This document shows positions 1 to 9,430 of a DNA stretch of 64,000 nucleotides, piece after piece (within the stretch, counting starts at the first letter, position 1; the number at the start of each line of letters is the position of its first letter). Source of the stretch: Legionella sp. (GTDB lineage Bacteria > Pseudomonadota > Gammaproteobacteria > Legionellales > Legionellaceae); the NCBI GenBank assembly GCA_030680075.1, contig JAUXWR010000371.1, positions 1-64,000 of the forward strand, written 5' to 3'. Under the pieces are notes generated by a model, which worked only from the letters and a program-made list of their open reading frames with translations, was not told the DNA's origin and did not search any database. A program made the position numbers and the translations under genes.

Positions 1-280
1 TGTCGCTTCTTTGCCCACCCTACGTTGGATTGATTTTTGTGGGTGTTGTTTTGGTGGGCACGTCGCTGTCGCTTCTTTGCCCACCCTACGTTGATTGATT
101 TTTGCGGGTGTTGTTTGGTGGGCACGTCGCTGTCGCTTCTTTGCCCACCCTACGTTGGATTTGGTTTTTGCGGGTGTTGTTTTGGTGGGCACGTCGCTGT
201 CGCTTCTTTGCCCACCCTACGTTGGATTGATTTCTTCGGGGTGGTAGGGTGGGCAAAGGCGCGTAGCGGCGTGCCCACCG
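1..280. repeat. Tandem array of hairpin repeats (64-67 bp unit)
   Basis: Units begin at about 1 (cut by the window edge), 67, 131 and 198, so the period is 64-67 bp. Each unit carries the inverted arms GGTGGGCA and TGCCCACC around a 17-base loop, seen at 53-85, 117-149 and 184-216. A final copy at 248-279 is in the opposite orientation. The spacers are T/G-rich. The array lies just past the stop codon of the queC-like gene. A single copy of the same hairpin lies at 9391-9423, so this is a dispersed element that has amplified here. It could act as a transcription terminator for the gene that converges on it; that role is inferred. Confidence 0.9.
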
Positions 281-282
281 GT

Positions 283-1080
283 TTACTTACCCAGTACCTT
301 CATCACGTGGGCTTTTACAATATCCCAACCAACAATTCCTGACTCATCCGCATAAACAATGGGATCTTCTCTATTTAATTTCAGAAATGCCTCAATACGT
401 GCTACAGAAGAGGCTGATTTATAATCTGAAATCCCTTCATCGTTTGGTTTATAAGAAGTAATCGTTCGTTTATAAACCTCATCAAAATCTATATTCAACG
501 TGGCACAGGATTGTAAACCATCTTGCAAAATTCCATATTTATCCCTATTGATATAGGGTAAATAAGTAGTGACCTGGTCTGCGTCCCAATTCCCGGAAAG
601 ATAAGCCTGATAATCAAAATCAATGAATTCCTGACGGCAATCCGGGTAAATTGTGTGATCGCCTGCTTGAATTCCCATCGCAACCACGGTTTTTTCTTTT
701 TCTTTTAATGCAATTGAAAGTGCAGCTGATTGCAGAATTGAAATAAAAATTTTGTTGCGATTAGGCACCACGGTTGCTCGCATATTTTCTTCAGCATAGT
801 GACCTTCGGGTACATCCTCCCCGTCTTCAACTAATGCCGAATGCAGTAATTTTTCAAGACCATCTAATGTAATTATCTGATGATTTATTTTATAGCCATT
901 CGCGTGCAAATATTGAATGATGTCTTTAGCATATTTAATCTCAATACTATGCTTTTGGCCATACAAAAATGAAATAGCAGTCACCTGATAATTTCTTGCC
1001 AGTAAATGAATTAATAACGAGGTAGAGTCCATCCCGCCGCTTAAAGCCAAACAGGCAAATTTATTCTGTTGTTGTACCAT
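283..1080 (-). CDS. QueC-like 7-cyano-7-deazaguanine (preQ0) synthase paralogue lacking the zinc cysteines
   Basis: 265 residues. The N-terminal PP-loop SGGMDS (14-19) binds ATP, and GIQAGDHTIYPDCRQEF (136-152) matches the QueC block that reads G-x-N-A-x-D-x-S-G-Y-P-D-C-R. Canonical QueC converts 7-carboxy-7-deazaguanine to preQ0 in queuosine synthesis and binds zinc through four cysteines before the C-terminal R-x-x-AF segment. Here those positions appear to be S209, D219, S222 and S225, with no cysteine after residue 192. The start is supported by a GGGGG/GAGA purine-rich leader before ATG. No other queuosine gene is in the window. It may be a diverged QueC, or an ATP-dependent amide/nitrile-forming enzyme with another substrate, as in QueC-like proteins of some defence systems. 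Family assignment is firm; activity is uncertain. Confidence 0.85.
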   Translation of the reverse strand: MVQQQNKFACLALSGGMDSTSLLIHLLARNYQVTAISFLYGQKHSIEIKYAKDIIQYLHANGYKINHQIITLDGLEKLLHSALVEDGEDVPEGHYAEENMRATVVPNRNKIFISILQSAALSIALKEKEKTVVAMGIQAGDHTIYPDCRQEFIDFDYQAYLSGNWDADQVTTYLPYINRDKYGILQDGLQSCATLNIDFDEVYKRTITSYKPNDEGISDYKSASSVARIEAFLKLNREDPIVYADESGIVGWDIVKAHVMKVLGK

Positions 1081-1275
1081 TATCTCTACCCCCTTAAAGA
1101 GCCGCTTTACCGTTTAAAAAGAGTTGAAATATAACTCGAAAAATGAAAAAGTTAATGACTTCTCCTGCTTTTTATAGTAAAAAATATGTGGTATCGCTAT
1201 ATTTGTGTTTAAATGCTGTATACCTGAACATATTTAAATCTCTATTAACAATTTGATAAAAAAAAGAGGAATATA

Positions 1276-1500
1276 ATGGCTCTCATATCGAAAGCACGTT
1301 TTAACCAAAAAGAGAAAGTTAAAGTAGAATTGAGCAGTGAAGTGCTGCAAAAGATTGAGGCTTATTGCCAGTGGTCAAAAATTGACGACATCAGTTTCTT
1401 TATCGAAGAAGCCGCTTGCTATGTTTTTGCTAAAGACAAAGAATGGAAAGCGCATCAAAAAAATGCCAGAAAAGCTGAAAAAGCAGGAAACGCAGCTTAA
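1276..1500 (+). CDS. Small hypothetical protein, possible ribbon-helix-helix fold
   Basis: 74 residues, starting at ATG after a good AGAGGA ribosome binding site (1265-1270). A short hydrophobic/charged strand (KVKVELS, about 14-20) is followed by two predicted helices (21-32 and 36-50) and a very basic tail rich in Lys and Ala. That order resembles ribbon-helix-helix DNA-binding proteins, but no family signature was recognised. It is divergent from the queC-like gene across a 195 bp AT-rich intergenic region, and is followed at once by a small exported protein on the same strand. The function is unknown. Confidence 0.6.
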   Translation: MALISKARFNQKEKVKVELSSEVLQKIEAYCQWSKIDDISFFIEEAACYVFAKDKEWKAHQKNARKAEKAGNAA

Positions 1501-1575
1501 TTATTTTTGATAGGTCATGCCATTGTTTTGATGCTGTTTTTCAATGGTGTGACTACCTTAACCAAAAGGAAATCT

Positions 1576-1785
1576 ATGAAAAAGATAATTTTATTAAGCT
1601 TGTTAATGCCTCTAATTGCCGTTGCTGGCAATACGAAAGAAAATAATGTAATTGCTGTTTATCAAGAGTTATGTGCTAAAGAACACGATCCCGTAAAACG
1701 CCAAAATTACTGCTACATGCTTGAACGTAATGGGCATTCGGAAACCCTCTCCAGTATTTTTCGAGAAGACATTGCTATTGTCTAA
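1576..1785 (+). CDS. Small secreted/periplasmic hypothetical protein
   Basis: 69 residues when started at the ATG at 1576, which follows AAGGAAA at a good distance. An upstream in-frame start at 1507 would add 23 residues without a ribosome site. The N terminus is a classical signal peptide: MKK, then a run of Ile/Leu/Met, then AVAG as a likely signal peptidase I cleavage region near residue 18. The mature part is about 50 residues with two cysteines (in ELCAKE and NYCYML), which could form a disulfide in the periplasm. It ends 6 bp before the stop codon of the convergent spoVR gene. No family was recognised. Confidence 0.6.
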   Translation: MKKIILLSLLMPLIAVAGNTKENNVIAVYQELCAKEHDPVKRQNYCYMLERNGHSETLSSIFREDIAIV

Positions 1786-1791
1786 CCCGAA

Positions 1792-3318
1792 TTAATCCGT
1801 CTCTTTTTGATGGGATTCCTTGGGCTCTGGTGGGCAATGATGCTCGGCTATAACTTGACCTTGTGCATCAAGGGTTTGGAGTTTAACGGGAAATTTCCAT
1901 AAGACATGGAGATGTTTTAAAACTTCAGCAGTGTTGTCTGCTAATGGCATTCTATCAAGCTGAGTGTGGTGCAGAGTGAGTGCTCTGTTTCCCTCGGTAT
2001 CAACAGAAAAAATTTGAATATCCGGTTCCAGATAGCCCAAATTATGTTGGCGGGACAAGGCTTCCCGAATTGACTGATAGCCAGGTTCATTATGGATGGC
2101 GCTCACTAGTAGCTCAGGATGACGGTCATCGTCCACTACATGGAATAATTTCATATCACGGATTAGGTGTGGCGATAAATATTGCGCAATAAAACTTTCA
2201 TCTTTGTAATTACGCATAGCGGAGTCAAGACTGGTTAACCAATCAGTATTGGCCAGGTAGGGGAACCACTGCTTGTCCTCTTCTGTAGGATTTTGACAGA
2301 TGCGTTTTATATCTTGCATCATATGATACCCTAATGTATAGGGGTTAATCCCATTGAAGTAAGGGCTATTAAAGGCAGGTTGTCTAATTACGTTGGTATG
2401 ATTTTGCAAAATTTCCAACATAAATTCATCGGTAACCAGCCCCTCATCGTAAAGACCATTTATCAGGGTATAATGCCAGAAGCATGCCCAGCCTTCATTC
2501 ATTACCTTGGTTTGTCCTTGCGGATAAAAATATTGGGCAACTTTACGGACAATGCGTACTATTTCACGCTGCCAGGACTGTAATAAGGGCGCGTTTTTTT
2601 CAATAAAGTAGAGAATATTTTCTTGTGGCTCCTCGGGAAAGCGCCGGTGCTTACCCTTTCCATCAGCGTGCTTATTCTCAGGGATAGTGCGCCATAACTC
2701 ATTGACCTGGGATTGCAAATAGACTTCACGATTCTGTTGCCGAATTTTCTCTTCCTGAATCGATAAAACGGTTGGGTGTTTATACCGGTCAACGCCGTAA
2801 TTCATTAACGCATGACAGGCATCCAAAATGCTTTCAACCTCATCAATGCCATGGCGTTCTTCACATTCGCTAATGTAATGGCGAGCAAATACAAGGTAAT
2901 CAATAATTGCATCAGCGGACGTCCACATTTTGAAGAGATAATTATTTTTAAAAAAAGAGTTATGGCCATAACAGGCATGCGCAATTACCAAGGCTTGCAT
3001 TGCCATGGTATTTTCTTCCATGAGATAAGAAATACAAGGGTTGGAATTAATAACGAGCTCATAGGCCAAGCCCATTTCTCCTCGCTGATAACTCTTTTCA
3101 ACCCCGACAAAATGTTTGCCAAACGACCAATGGTGGTAGCCTATAGGCATACCAACAGATGCATAGGCATCCATCATTTGTTCAGCAGTAATAACCTCTA
3201 TTTGATTGGGATAAGTGTCTAATTTAAAATCGCGAGCTAAGCGCGCAATTTCTTTATCGTATGCCTGGATTAGTTCAAAGGTCCATTCAGCGCCAGTTGA
3301 TAAGGGTTTTTTCTTCAT
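1792..3318 (-). CDS. spoVR: SpoVR family protein (YcgB-like)
   Basis: 508 residues, the usual length for SpoVR/YcgB proteins, which are widespread and of unknown biochemical role. In Bacillus a homologue affects spore cortex formation; in enterobacteria ycgB belongs to the general stress regulon. The middle of the protein shows the conserved block [20 protein letters not shown]. It is the last gene of a three-gene operon: its ATG overlaps the stop of yeaH by 4 bp (ATGA), which implies translational coupling. The PrkA-YeaH-SpoVR trio is widely conserved and is thought to act together in stress or nutrient-limitation responses. Confidence 0.93.
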   Translation of the reverse strand: MKKKPLSTGAEWTFELIQAYDKEIARLARDFKLDTYPNQIEVITAEQMMDAYASVGMPIGYHHWSFGKHFVGVEKSYQRGEMGLAYELVINSNPCISYLMEENTMAMQALVIAHACYGHNSFFKNNYLFKMWTSADAIIDYLVFARHYISECEERHGIDEVESILDACHALMNYGVDRYKHPTVLSIQEEKIRQQNREVYLQSQVNELWRTIPENKHADGKGKHRRFPEEPQENILYFIEKNAPLLQSWQREIVRIVRKVAQYFYPQGQTKVMNEGWACFWHYTLINGLYDEGLVTDEFMLEILQNHTNVIRQPAFNSPYFNGINPYTLGYHMMQDIKRICQNPTEEDKQWFPYLANTDWLTSLDSAMRNYKDESFIAQYLSPHLIRDMKLFHVVDDDRHPELLVSAIHNEPGYQSIREALSRQHNLGYLEPDIQIFSVDTEGNRALTLHHTQLDRMPLADNTAEVLKHLHVLWKFPVKLQTLDAQGQVIAEHHCPPEPKESHQKETD

Positions 3319-4580
3319 GCCATTTTCCTTTTAAACAACTCCCGAAATACCGGATAAATATCAGCTACGGTATCAATATTTTCCATGGCGAAGTTTGGAT
3401 AGGCTTCTTGCACTTGTTGATATACCTCCCAAAGGCTCTGGTGATGCCGCGGCATTATCTCGATATACGCAAAATATTGCAGCAGGGGCATGAGTTTTTC
3501 CTGGAGTAGTTCCTGGCAATAAGGTGAGTCAGCATTCCAGTTATCACCATCGGAGGCCTGAGCGACGTAAATGTTCCACGCAGACGGAGGATAGCGCGCT
3601 TCAATTACCGTGTTTAACAATTCAAGAGCGCTTGAAACCACCGTGCCACCTGTCTCACGGGAATAAAAAAATTCCTCTTCATTCACTTCTTTTGCAGACG
3701 TGTGGTGTCGAATAAAAACCAATTCGATTTTTTCGTAGTTTTTGGTGAGAAAAAGATATAACAGAATAAAAAAACGCTTGGCTATATCTTTTTTTGCCTC
3801 ATCCATAGAGCCTGACACGTCCATGATGCAGAACATAACAGCCATGGTGGCCGGAGAGGGTATACGGACTCTATTGTTATACCGTAAATCAAAGGTATCA
3901 ATAAAAGGAACAGCATTGATTTTCTTTTTAAAAAGCTCGATTTCCTGACGCAGCCGTATTATTTCTTTCTCGTCAGGCGTCGGAGACGCCTCAATCTCTA
4001 ATAACTGGTTTTCGATTTTGCGAAGCTCACGTTTGTATGGCGAGGCCAGAGCCACTCGTCGTCCGGTGGCCTGTTTCATCGAGCGCAGGATATTGATATT
4101 GGTTGGTACCCCGGATGTACTGACACCTGCGCGCACGGTTTTAAAGGTCGTGATGCGCGCCAACTCCTTTTTAATCAAATCAGGTAGTTCCAGATCTTCA
4201 AAATATAATTCCAGAAATTCTTCTCGTGATAACTGGAATACAAACTCATCCTCGCCTTCACCATCCTTGCTGGCCTGGTTGCCGCCACCACCTCCTTCAT
4301 TGCCGCCAGGGCGCTTGATCCTGTCGCCGGTGATGAATTGATCATTGCCAGGTAATATCCTTTCTATACGCCCACCTTGGCCACGATGAAAACGGGGCTC
4401 TGAAATATCCTGGGCAGGGATGCTGATTTTTTCGCCCTGATCAATTTCAGTAATGCTGCGCTTTCCAACAGCATCAGACACCGCGCGCTTGATTTGATTT
4501 TTATAGCGACGCAGAAAACGCTGGCGATTCACCGTGCTTTTTTTGCCGGCATTTTCTCGTCGGTCAATAAATTGCGACAT
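3315..4580 (-). CDS. yeaH: YeaH/YhbH family protein (DUF444), VWA-like
   Basis: 421 residues. The N-terminal third is basic, with a Gly/Asn-rich low-complexity stretch ([11 protein letters not shown], about residues 92-102). The C-terminal half holds a von Willebrand A-type domain with the MIDAS motif DVSGSM, typical of DUF444. The protein is a partner of the PrkA kinase in the conserved yeaG-yeaH pair. It lies 12 bp downstream of prkA and overlaps the following spoVR start by 4 bp. The family role is known only from association with stress-induced PrkA; no enzymatic activity can be read from the sequence. Confidence 0.93.
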   Translation of the reverse strand: MSQFIDRRENAGKKSTVNRQRFLRRYKNQIKRAVSDAVGKRSITEIDQGEKISIPAQDISEPRFHRGQGGRIERILPGNDQFITGDRIKRPGGNEGGGGGNQASKDGEGEDEFVFQLSREEFLELYFEDLELPDLIKKELARITTFKTVRAGVSTSGVPTNINILRSMKQATGRRVALASPYKRELRKIENQLLEIEASPTPDEKEIIRLRQEIELFKKKINAVPFIDTFDLRYNNRVRIPSPATMAVMFCIMDVSGSMDEAKKDIAKRFFILLYLFLTKNYEKIELVFIRHHTSAKEVNEEEFFYSRETGGTVVSSALELLNTVIEARYPPSAWNIYVAQASDGDNWNADSPYCQELLQEKLMPLLQYFAYIEIMPRHHQSLWEVYQQVQEAYPNFAMENIDTVADIYPVFRELFKRKMA

Positions 4581-4592
4581 AAGTTGTCCTGC

Positions 4593-6524
4593 CTATTGTG
4601 ATTTACGTACCCGTAAATACCACTCACAAAGCAATCTGACCTGTTTTCTGGTGTAACCCTTTTCTACCATGCGTGAAATAAATTCTTCATGCTTCTTCTT
4701 ATCGTCTTCAGAGGCTTTGGCATTAAAGGAGATAACAGGTAATAAATCTTCTGTGTTGGTGAACATTTTCTTCTCAATGACCGCTCTTAACTTTTCATAG
4801 CTGTTCCATATGGGATTTTTACCTTGATAATTAGCACGTGCTCTCAAGACAAAATTGACCACTTCATTACGAAAATCTTTCGGATTGGAAATACCTGCCG
4901 GTTTTTCAATTTTTTCGAGCTCCGTATTTAATGAGGCCCTGTCAAAAATTTCGCCGGTGTCAGGATCGCGATAATCCTGATCCTGAATCCAGAAGTCCGC
5001 ATAAGTGATGTAGCGGTCAAAAATATTTTGCCCATATTCAGAATAGGATTCGAGATAGGCGGTTTGAATTTCCTTGCCAATAAACTCGACATATTTAGGG
5101 GATAAATACTCTTTGATAAAGTTCAAATATTTTTCATGTAACTCTTGCCCAAACTGCTCTTGCTCAATTTGGCGTTCCAGCACATAGAGCAAATGAACCG
5201 GATTTGCGGCAATTTCACTGTGATCAAAGTTGAACACCTTTGATAAAATTTTAAAGGCAAAACGGGTAGAGATTCCGCTCATTCCCTCATCAACACCAGC
5301 GAAATCCCGGTATTCCTGATAGGATTTGGCTTTGGGATCGGTATCTTTCAAGCTCTCACCATTGTATACCCGCATTTTGGAATAAATACTGGAATTTTGC
5401 GGCTCTTTTAAACGGGTTAGCACAGAAAATTGAGCAAGCATGTCAAGGGTACCGGGCGCACAATGGGCATTAATAAGTGAGCTGGTATCCAGAAGTTTCT
5501 GATAAATACGAAGCTCCTCCGAGATTCTCAGGCAATAAGGAACTTTAACGATATTAATCCGGTCGATAAACGCTTCATTGTTTTTATTGTTACGAAAAGA
5601 TTGCCATTCTGACTCATTGGAGTGCGCGAGGATGATGCCCTCAAAAGGAATGGACGATAGCCCTTCAGTAGCATTGTAATTGCCTTCCTGGGTTGCGGTC
5701 AGCAAGGGGTGCAATACTTTAATGGGGGCTTTAAACATCTCGACAAATTCGAGCATACCCCGGTTAGCGCGGCATAGCCCGCCTGAATAACTGTAGGCAT
5801 CGGGGTCGTCTTGCGAAAACTCTTCAAGCTTACGAATATCAACCTTACCTACTAAAGACGAGATATCCTGATTATTGTCATCACCTGGCTCGGTTTTAGC
5901 AATCGCGATTTGCTTCATGCGCGAGGGCTTAACTTTTATCACGCGAAACTGGTTAATATCACCATTAAATTCCTGTAAACGCTTAACTGCCCATGGAGAC
6001 ATCACATAGCGTAAATAACGGCGAGGGATATTAAACCGCTCCTCTAGTAATTCGGCATCTTCTTCCGGATTGAACAAAGACAGGGGAGAGTCAAACACTG
6101 GTGAGCCTTTGATGGCATAGAAAGGCACCTTTTGCATCAAGTCTTTCAATTTCTCTGCCAAAGATGATTTGCCTCCACCCACAGGGCCGAGGAGATAGAG
6201 AACCTGTTTTGTTTCTTCCAGACCTTGAGATGCATGTTTAAGGAAGCCTACTATCTGTTCGATTGGGTCTTCCATGCCAAAAAATTCTTTGAAAACCGGG
6301 TATTGATGGATAATTTTATTGGAAAAAATGCGTGATAACACCGGGTCATGACGCGTATCAACAAGTTCAGGTTCGCCAATCGCCATAAGTAGGCGCTCAG
6401 CAGGATTGGCATAAGCGGAAGGATCGGACTTACAAAGCTCCAGATACTCATCCAGACTCAGCTCTTCTTCCTTGTTGTCTACAAAACGTTTGGTGTAATT
6501 GGCTAGAAAATCTTGCGTATTCAT
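4593..6524 (-). CDS. prkA: PrkA-type serine protein kinase / AAA+ protein (YeaG-like)
   Basis: 643 residues, full length for the family. An AAA+ domain fills the N-terminal half, with Walker A GPVGGGKSS at 113-121. The PrkA C-terminal domain (from about residue 390 to the end) resembles a kinase and includes the conserved segment around EGMSGISTRFAFKIL. In E. coli the homologue YeaG is an RpoS-dependent kinase linked to nitrogen and stress responses; in Bacillus PrkA has been linked to sporulation and protease activity. It is the first gene of the prkA-yeaH-spoVR operon and is divergent from pepN. A CTATACT element upstream fits an RpoS-type promoter. Confidence 0.95.
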   Translation of the reverse strand: MNTQDFLANYTKRFVDNKEEELSLDEYLELCKSDPSAYANPAERLLMAIGEPELVDTRHDPVLSRIFSNKIIHQYPVFKEFFGMEDPIEQIVGFLKHASQGLEETKQVLYLLGPVGGGKSSLAEKLKDLMQKVPFYAIKGSPVFDSPLSLFNPEEDAELLEERFNIPRRYLRYVMSPWAVKRLQEFNGDINQFRVIKVKPSRMKQIAIAKTEPGDDNNQDISSLVGKVDIRKLEEFSQDDPDAYSYSGGLCRANRGMLEFVEMFKAPIKVLHPLLTATQEGNYNATEGLSSIPFEGIILAHSNESEWQSFRNNKNNEAFIDRINIVKVPYCLRISEELRIYQKLLDTSSLINAHCAPGTLDMLAQFSVLTRLKEPQNSSIYSKMRVYNGESLKDTDPKAKSYQEYRDFAGVDEGMSGISTRFAFKILSKVFNFDHSEIAANPVHLLYVLERQIEQEQFGQELHEKYLNFIKEYLSPKYVEFIGKEIQTAYLESYSEYGQNIFDRYITYADFWIQDQDYRDPDTGEIFDRASLNTELEKIEKPAGISNPKDFRNEVVNFVLRARANYQGKNPIWNSYEKLRAVIEKKMFTNTEDLLPVISFNAKASEDDKKKHEEFISRMVEKGYTRKQVRLLCEWYLRVRKSQ

Positions 6525-6613
6525 CCTTATCCCCTTTTACTGACTCCTGCTATTATTCTTTTGCTATCACTTTCATTTCGCTGGTAAAAGCGAGACACTA
6601 TCTCTTATTTTTT

Positions 6614-6642
6614 AGTATAGAAGCAAATTGTGTACTTAAGAA
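6614..6642 (-). promoter_or_regulatory. Possible RpoS-type promoter of the prkA operon
   Basis: On the minus strand, 6614-6619 reads TATACT, preceded by C, which gives the CTATACT form favoured by sigma S. The hexamer 17 bp upstream (TTCTTA, 6637-6642) is a poor -35, which is acceptable for RpoS promoters. The site is about 90 bp before the prkA start. It is supported by the known RpoS control of E. coli yeaGH, not by data here. Confidence 0.4.
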
Positions 6643-6787
6643 CAGATTTTGTAAAAATTCCAAAAAAAATCAACTCACTATTTAACGTCAGTGGATAAGA
6701 AAGAGAATATTTGCATCCAACCGGGCGTTCATGCGTTATTTAAAGATGAATTTTGCAGGCGAGAATTATTGTAACCGGAGCTAATCT

Positions 6788-9367
6788 ATGTCAGATACAA
6801 CCATTTTTTTAAAAGATTATCAGGCGCCAGTTTTCGAAATAGAAAGCATTTATCTCACGTTTGATTTACATGATGACCATGCACTGGTGAAAAATAGCAT
6901 GGAAGTCAAGCGTCATTATCCGGGGCCCTTGCACTTTGCCGGGGATGAATTAGAGCTTGTCAGTATAGAACTCAATGACGCCCCACTTGACGAAAAGAGT
7001 TACCGATTAGAAGAGGGTAATTTAATAATTGATGAATGCCCGGATGAGTTTAACCTGACTATCGTAACGCGTATTCATCCCGAGCTAAATACCAAATTAT
7101 CAGGATTGTTTCGTTCAAATCAGCTCTTTTGTACCCAATGCGAGGCGGAAGGGTTCAGACGCATTACGTTTTTTCCAGATAGGCCAGATGTTCTCACGAC
7201 TTTTACAACAAAAATTTATGCGAACAAAGCTAAATATCCCGTTTTATTGTCTAACGGTAATTTGATTGATTCAGGAGACGAGGCAGACGGGCGTCATTGG
7301 GTCATTTGGCAAGATCCTTTTAAAAAGCCGTCTTATTTGTTTGCATTGGTGGCCGGTAACCTGGTTTCAATCGCGGATGAGTTTGTTACTTCTTCCGGTA
7401 ATAAAGTTGATTTAAAAATTTATGTTGAACCTGGCAATGAAGATAAGTGCGCCCATGCGATGAAGTCTTTACAAAAATCCATGCGCTGGGATGAAGACGT
7501 CTATGGTCGCGAATATGACTTATCTATCTTTATGATTGTGGCGGTTAGTGACTTTAATATGGGCGCTATGGAAAATAAAGGGCTCAATATTTTTAACTCA
7601 AAATATATATTAGGACGCCCAGACACCGCGACTGATCAGGATTTTGCCGATATAGAAGGGGTTGTTGCTCATGAATATTTCCATAATTGGACTGGAAATC
7701 GCGTCACTTGCCGTGACTGGTTTCAATTAAGTCTTAAAGAGGGTTTAACGGTATTTAGAGATCAGGAATTCTCACGTGATATGAATTCTCGTGATGTAAA
7801 TCGTATTGTTGACGTTAAAATGCTGCGTGCCACGCAATTCCCCGAGGATGCAGGTTCGATGGCGCATCCTGTCAGGCCCGAGTCTTATCAGGAAATCAAT
7901 AATTTTTACACCGCAACGATTTATAATAAAGGTGCAGAGGTCATTCGGATGCAGCATACCCTGTTAGGCGCTGCAGGTTTTCGACGAGGGATGGATTTGT
8001 ATTTCGAACGCCATGACGGGGGCGCGGTTACTATTGATGATTTTGTCGCCGCTATGGAAGATGCCAATCAGGTTGATTTCACTCAATTTAAGCGCTGGTA
8101 CTCCCAGGCAGGTACACCGCTCGTTGAGGTAGATTCCCATTATAAAGACAATACCTTAACTCTCACCCTTACTCAGTCTTGTGCACCAACACCGGAATGC
8201 CAGGATAAAAAACCGTTTCACATACCCATTCGTATTGCCTTATTTAATAAAGAAGGAGAGCCATTGCCGGTGGCAAAAGAGGTTCTGGAGCTACGTGAGT
8301 CACAACAGTCGTTTGTATTTGCAAATCTTACCGAAGAACCCGTCGTCTCTTTATTACGGGATTTTTCAGCACCCGTTAAATTAATTTACCCCCAAAGCTC
8401 AGATGAACTGGTGGCTTTACTGCGTTTTGAAACAGACGGCTATGCCAAATGGGATGCGGCTCAACGATTGGCTATGGAGTGCATAACCACCTTTATAAAA
8501 ACCAAGCCTGACAGTTGGCAAATCCCCATTTCATTAATCAACGCATTGAATCATGTGCTGCACGATGAATCATTAGATAATGCACTAAAGGCTGAGTTAT
8601 TAACGCCTCCTGGATTTGAAGAGGTAATTGCGGGATTAAAACAGGTTGATGTAGGGGTGGTTGAGCGCGCACGCGATTTTTATCGAACCCAATTGGGGCA
8701 AGCCCTGTTTACTGATACAAAGTCCATTTATCAGCAGTTGTGGAATAAAGAAAAAAATGCAATGGATGGCGAGGCTTATGGTCAACGCAAGTTGCGTAAC
8801 GTTTGTTTATGGTTACTGATGAAAGCTGATGAAAAAGCGGCTTTCGAGTTATGCGAGCAACAATTCCAAAAAGCCGGCACGATGACGGATCAAATTGCCA
8901 GTTTTGCTTTACTTAACAATAGTAAAGATACAACGAAACGTCAGGTGATAATTGATGAATTTTATTCCCAATGGGCAGGGGATGATTTGGTCATGGACAA
9001 ATGGTTTGCTATTCAGGCCAGTGGGGAAGCAGTTGACACTCTGGATAGCGTGAAATCATTGCTTAAGCATCCAGCGTTCTCATTAAAAAATCCTAACAAA
9101 GTTCGTTCATTAATCGGCGCGTTCACCCAGGCAAATCACCGCAATTTTCATGCTATTGACGGGAGTGGGTACACCTTTTTAGGCGATATGCTAATACAGC
9201 TAGATAAAATAAATCCCCAGATTGCGGCAAGATTGGCAACCCCATTCACCCGCTGGTGTCGATTTGATGAAACGCGACAAAAACTGATGAAAGCACAATT
9301 AACCCGCTTGGCAGCACAAGATTTGTCACGCGACCTCAAAGAGGTGGTGTCAAAAAGCCTAGCATGA
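6788..9367 (+). CDS. pepN: Aminopeptidase N (M1 family metallopeptidase)
   Basis: 859 residues, close to the roughly 870 of E. coli PepN. A cytosolic zinc exopeptidase that removes N-terminal amino acids from peptides. The substrate-anchoring motif GAMEN is followed by the zinc site HEYFH (H295, E296, H299) and the third ligand E318, an HExxH-x18-E arrangement. There is no signal peptide. The start ATG follows CCGGAG. The gene is monocistronic, divergent from prkA and convergent with the giant gene downstream; the hairpin at 9391-9423 separates them and may terminate transcription from both sides. Confidence 0.97.
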   Translation: MSDTTIFLKDYQAPVFEIESIYLTFDLHDDHALVKNSMEVKRHYPGPLHFAGDELELVSIELNDAPLDEKSYRLEEGNLIIDECPDEFNLTIVTRIHPELNTKLSGLFRSNQLFCTQCEAEGFRRITFFPDRPDVLTTFTTKIYANKAKYPVLLSNGNLIDSGDEADGRHWVIWQDPFKKPSYLFALVAGNLVSIADEFVTSSGNKVDLKIYVEPGNEDKCAHAMKSLQKSMRWDEDVYGREYDLSIFMIVAVSDFNMGAMENKGLNIFNSKYILGRPDTATDQDFADIEGVVAHEYFHNWTGNRVTCRDWFQLSLKEGLTVFRDQEFSRDMNSRDVNRIVDVKMLRATQFPEDAGSMAHPVRPESYQEINNFYTATIYNKGAEVIRMQHTLLGAAGFRRGMDLYFERHDGGAVTIDDFVAAMEDANQVDFTQFKRWYSQAGTPLVEVDSHYKDNTLTLTLTQSCAPTPECQDKKPFHIPIRIALFNKEGEPLPVAKEVLELRESQQSFVFANLTEEPVVSLLRDFSAPVKLIYPQSSDELVALLRFETDGYAKWDAAQRLAMECITTFIKTKPDSWQIPISLINALNHVLHDESLDNALKAELLTPPGFEEVIAGLKQVDVGVVERARDFYRTQLGQALFTDTKSIYQQLWNKEKNAMDGEAYGQRKLRNVCLWLLMKADEKAAFELCEQQFQKAGTMTDQIASFALLNNSKDTTKRQVIIDEFYSQWAGDDLVMDKWFAIQASGEAVDTLDSVKSLLKHPAFSLKNPNKVRSLIGAFTQANHRNFHAIDGSGYTFLGDMLIQLDKINPQIAARLATPFTRWCRFDETRQKLMKAQLTRLAAQDLSRDLKEVVSKSLA

Positions 9368-9390
9368 ACCGAAACTGGGTGAGCTCGTAG

Positions 9391-9423
9391 GGTGGGCAAA
9401 GGAGCGAGAGCGACGTGCCCACC
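9391..9423. repeat. Dispersed hairpin repeat, possible bidirectional terminator
   Basis: Arms GGTGGGCA (9391-9398) and TGCCCACC (9416-9423) enclose an 18-base loop. It is the same element as the array at 1-280. It sits between the convergent 3' ends of pepN and the giant SecA-like gene, only 7 bp from the latter's stop. No long T-run follows, so a terminator role is inferred from position. Confidence 0.75.
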
Positions 9424-9430
9424 AGACTCA

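Noticed and set aside
37..342. Open frame of about 100 codons on the plus strand at the window start
   Set aside because: It is created by the tandem hairpin repeats, is Cys/Gly/Trp-rich and repetitive, and runs into the queC-like gene in antisense.
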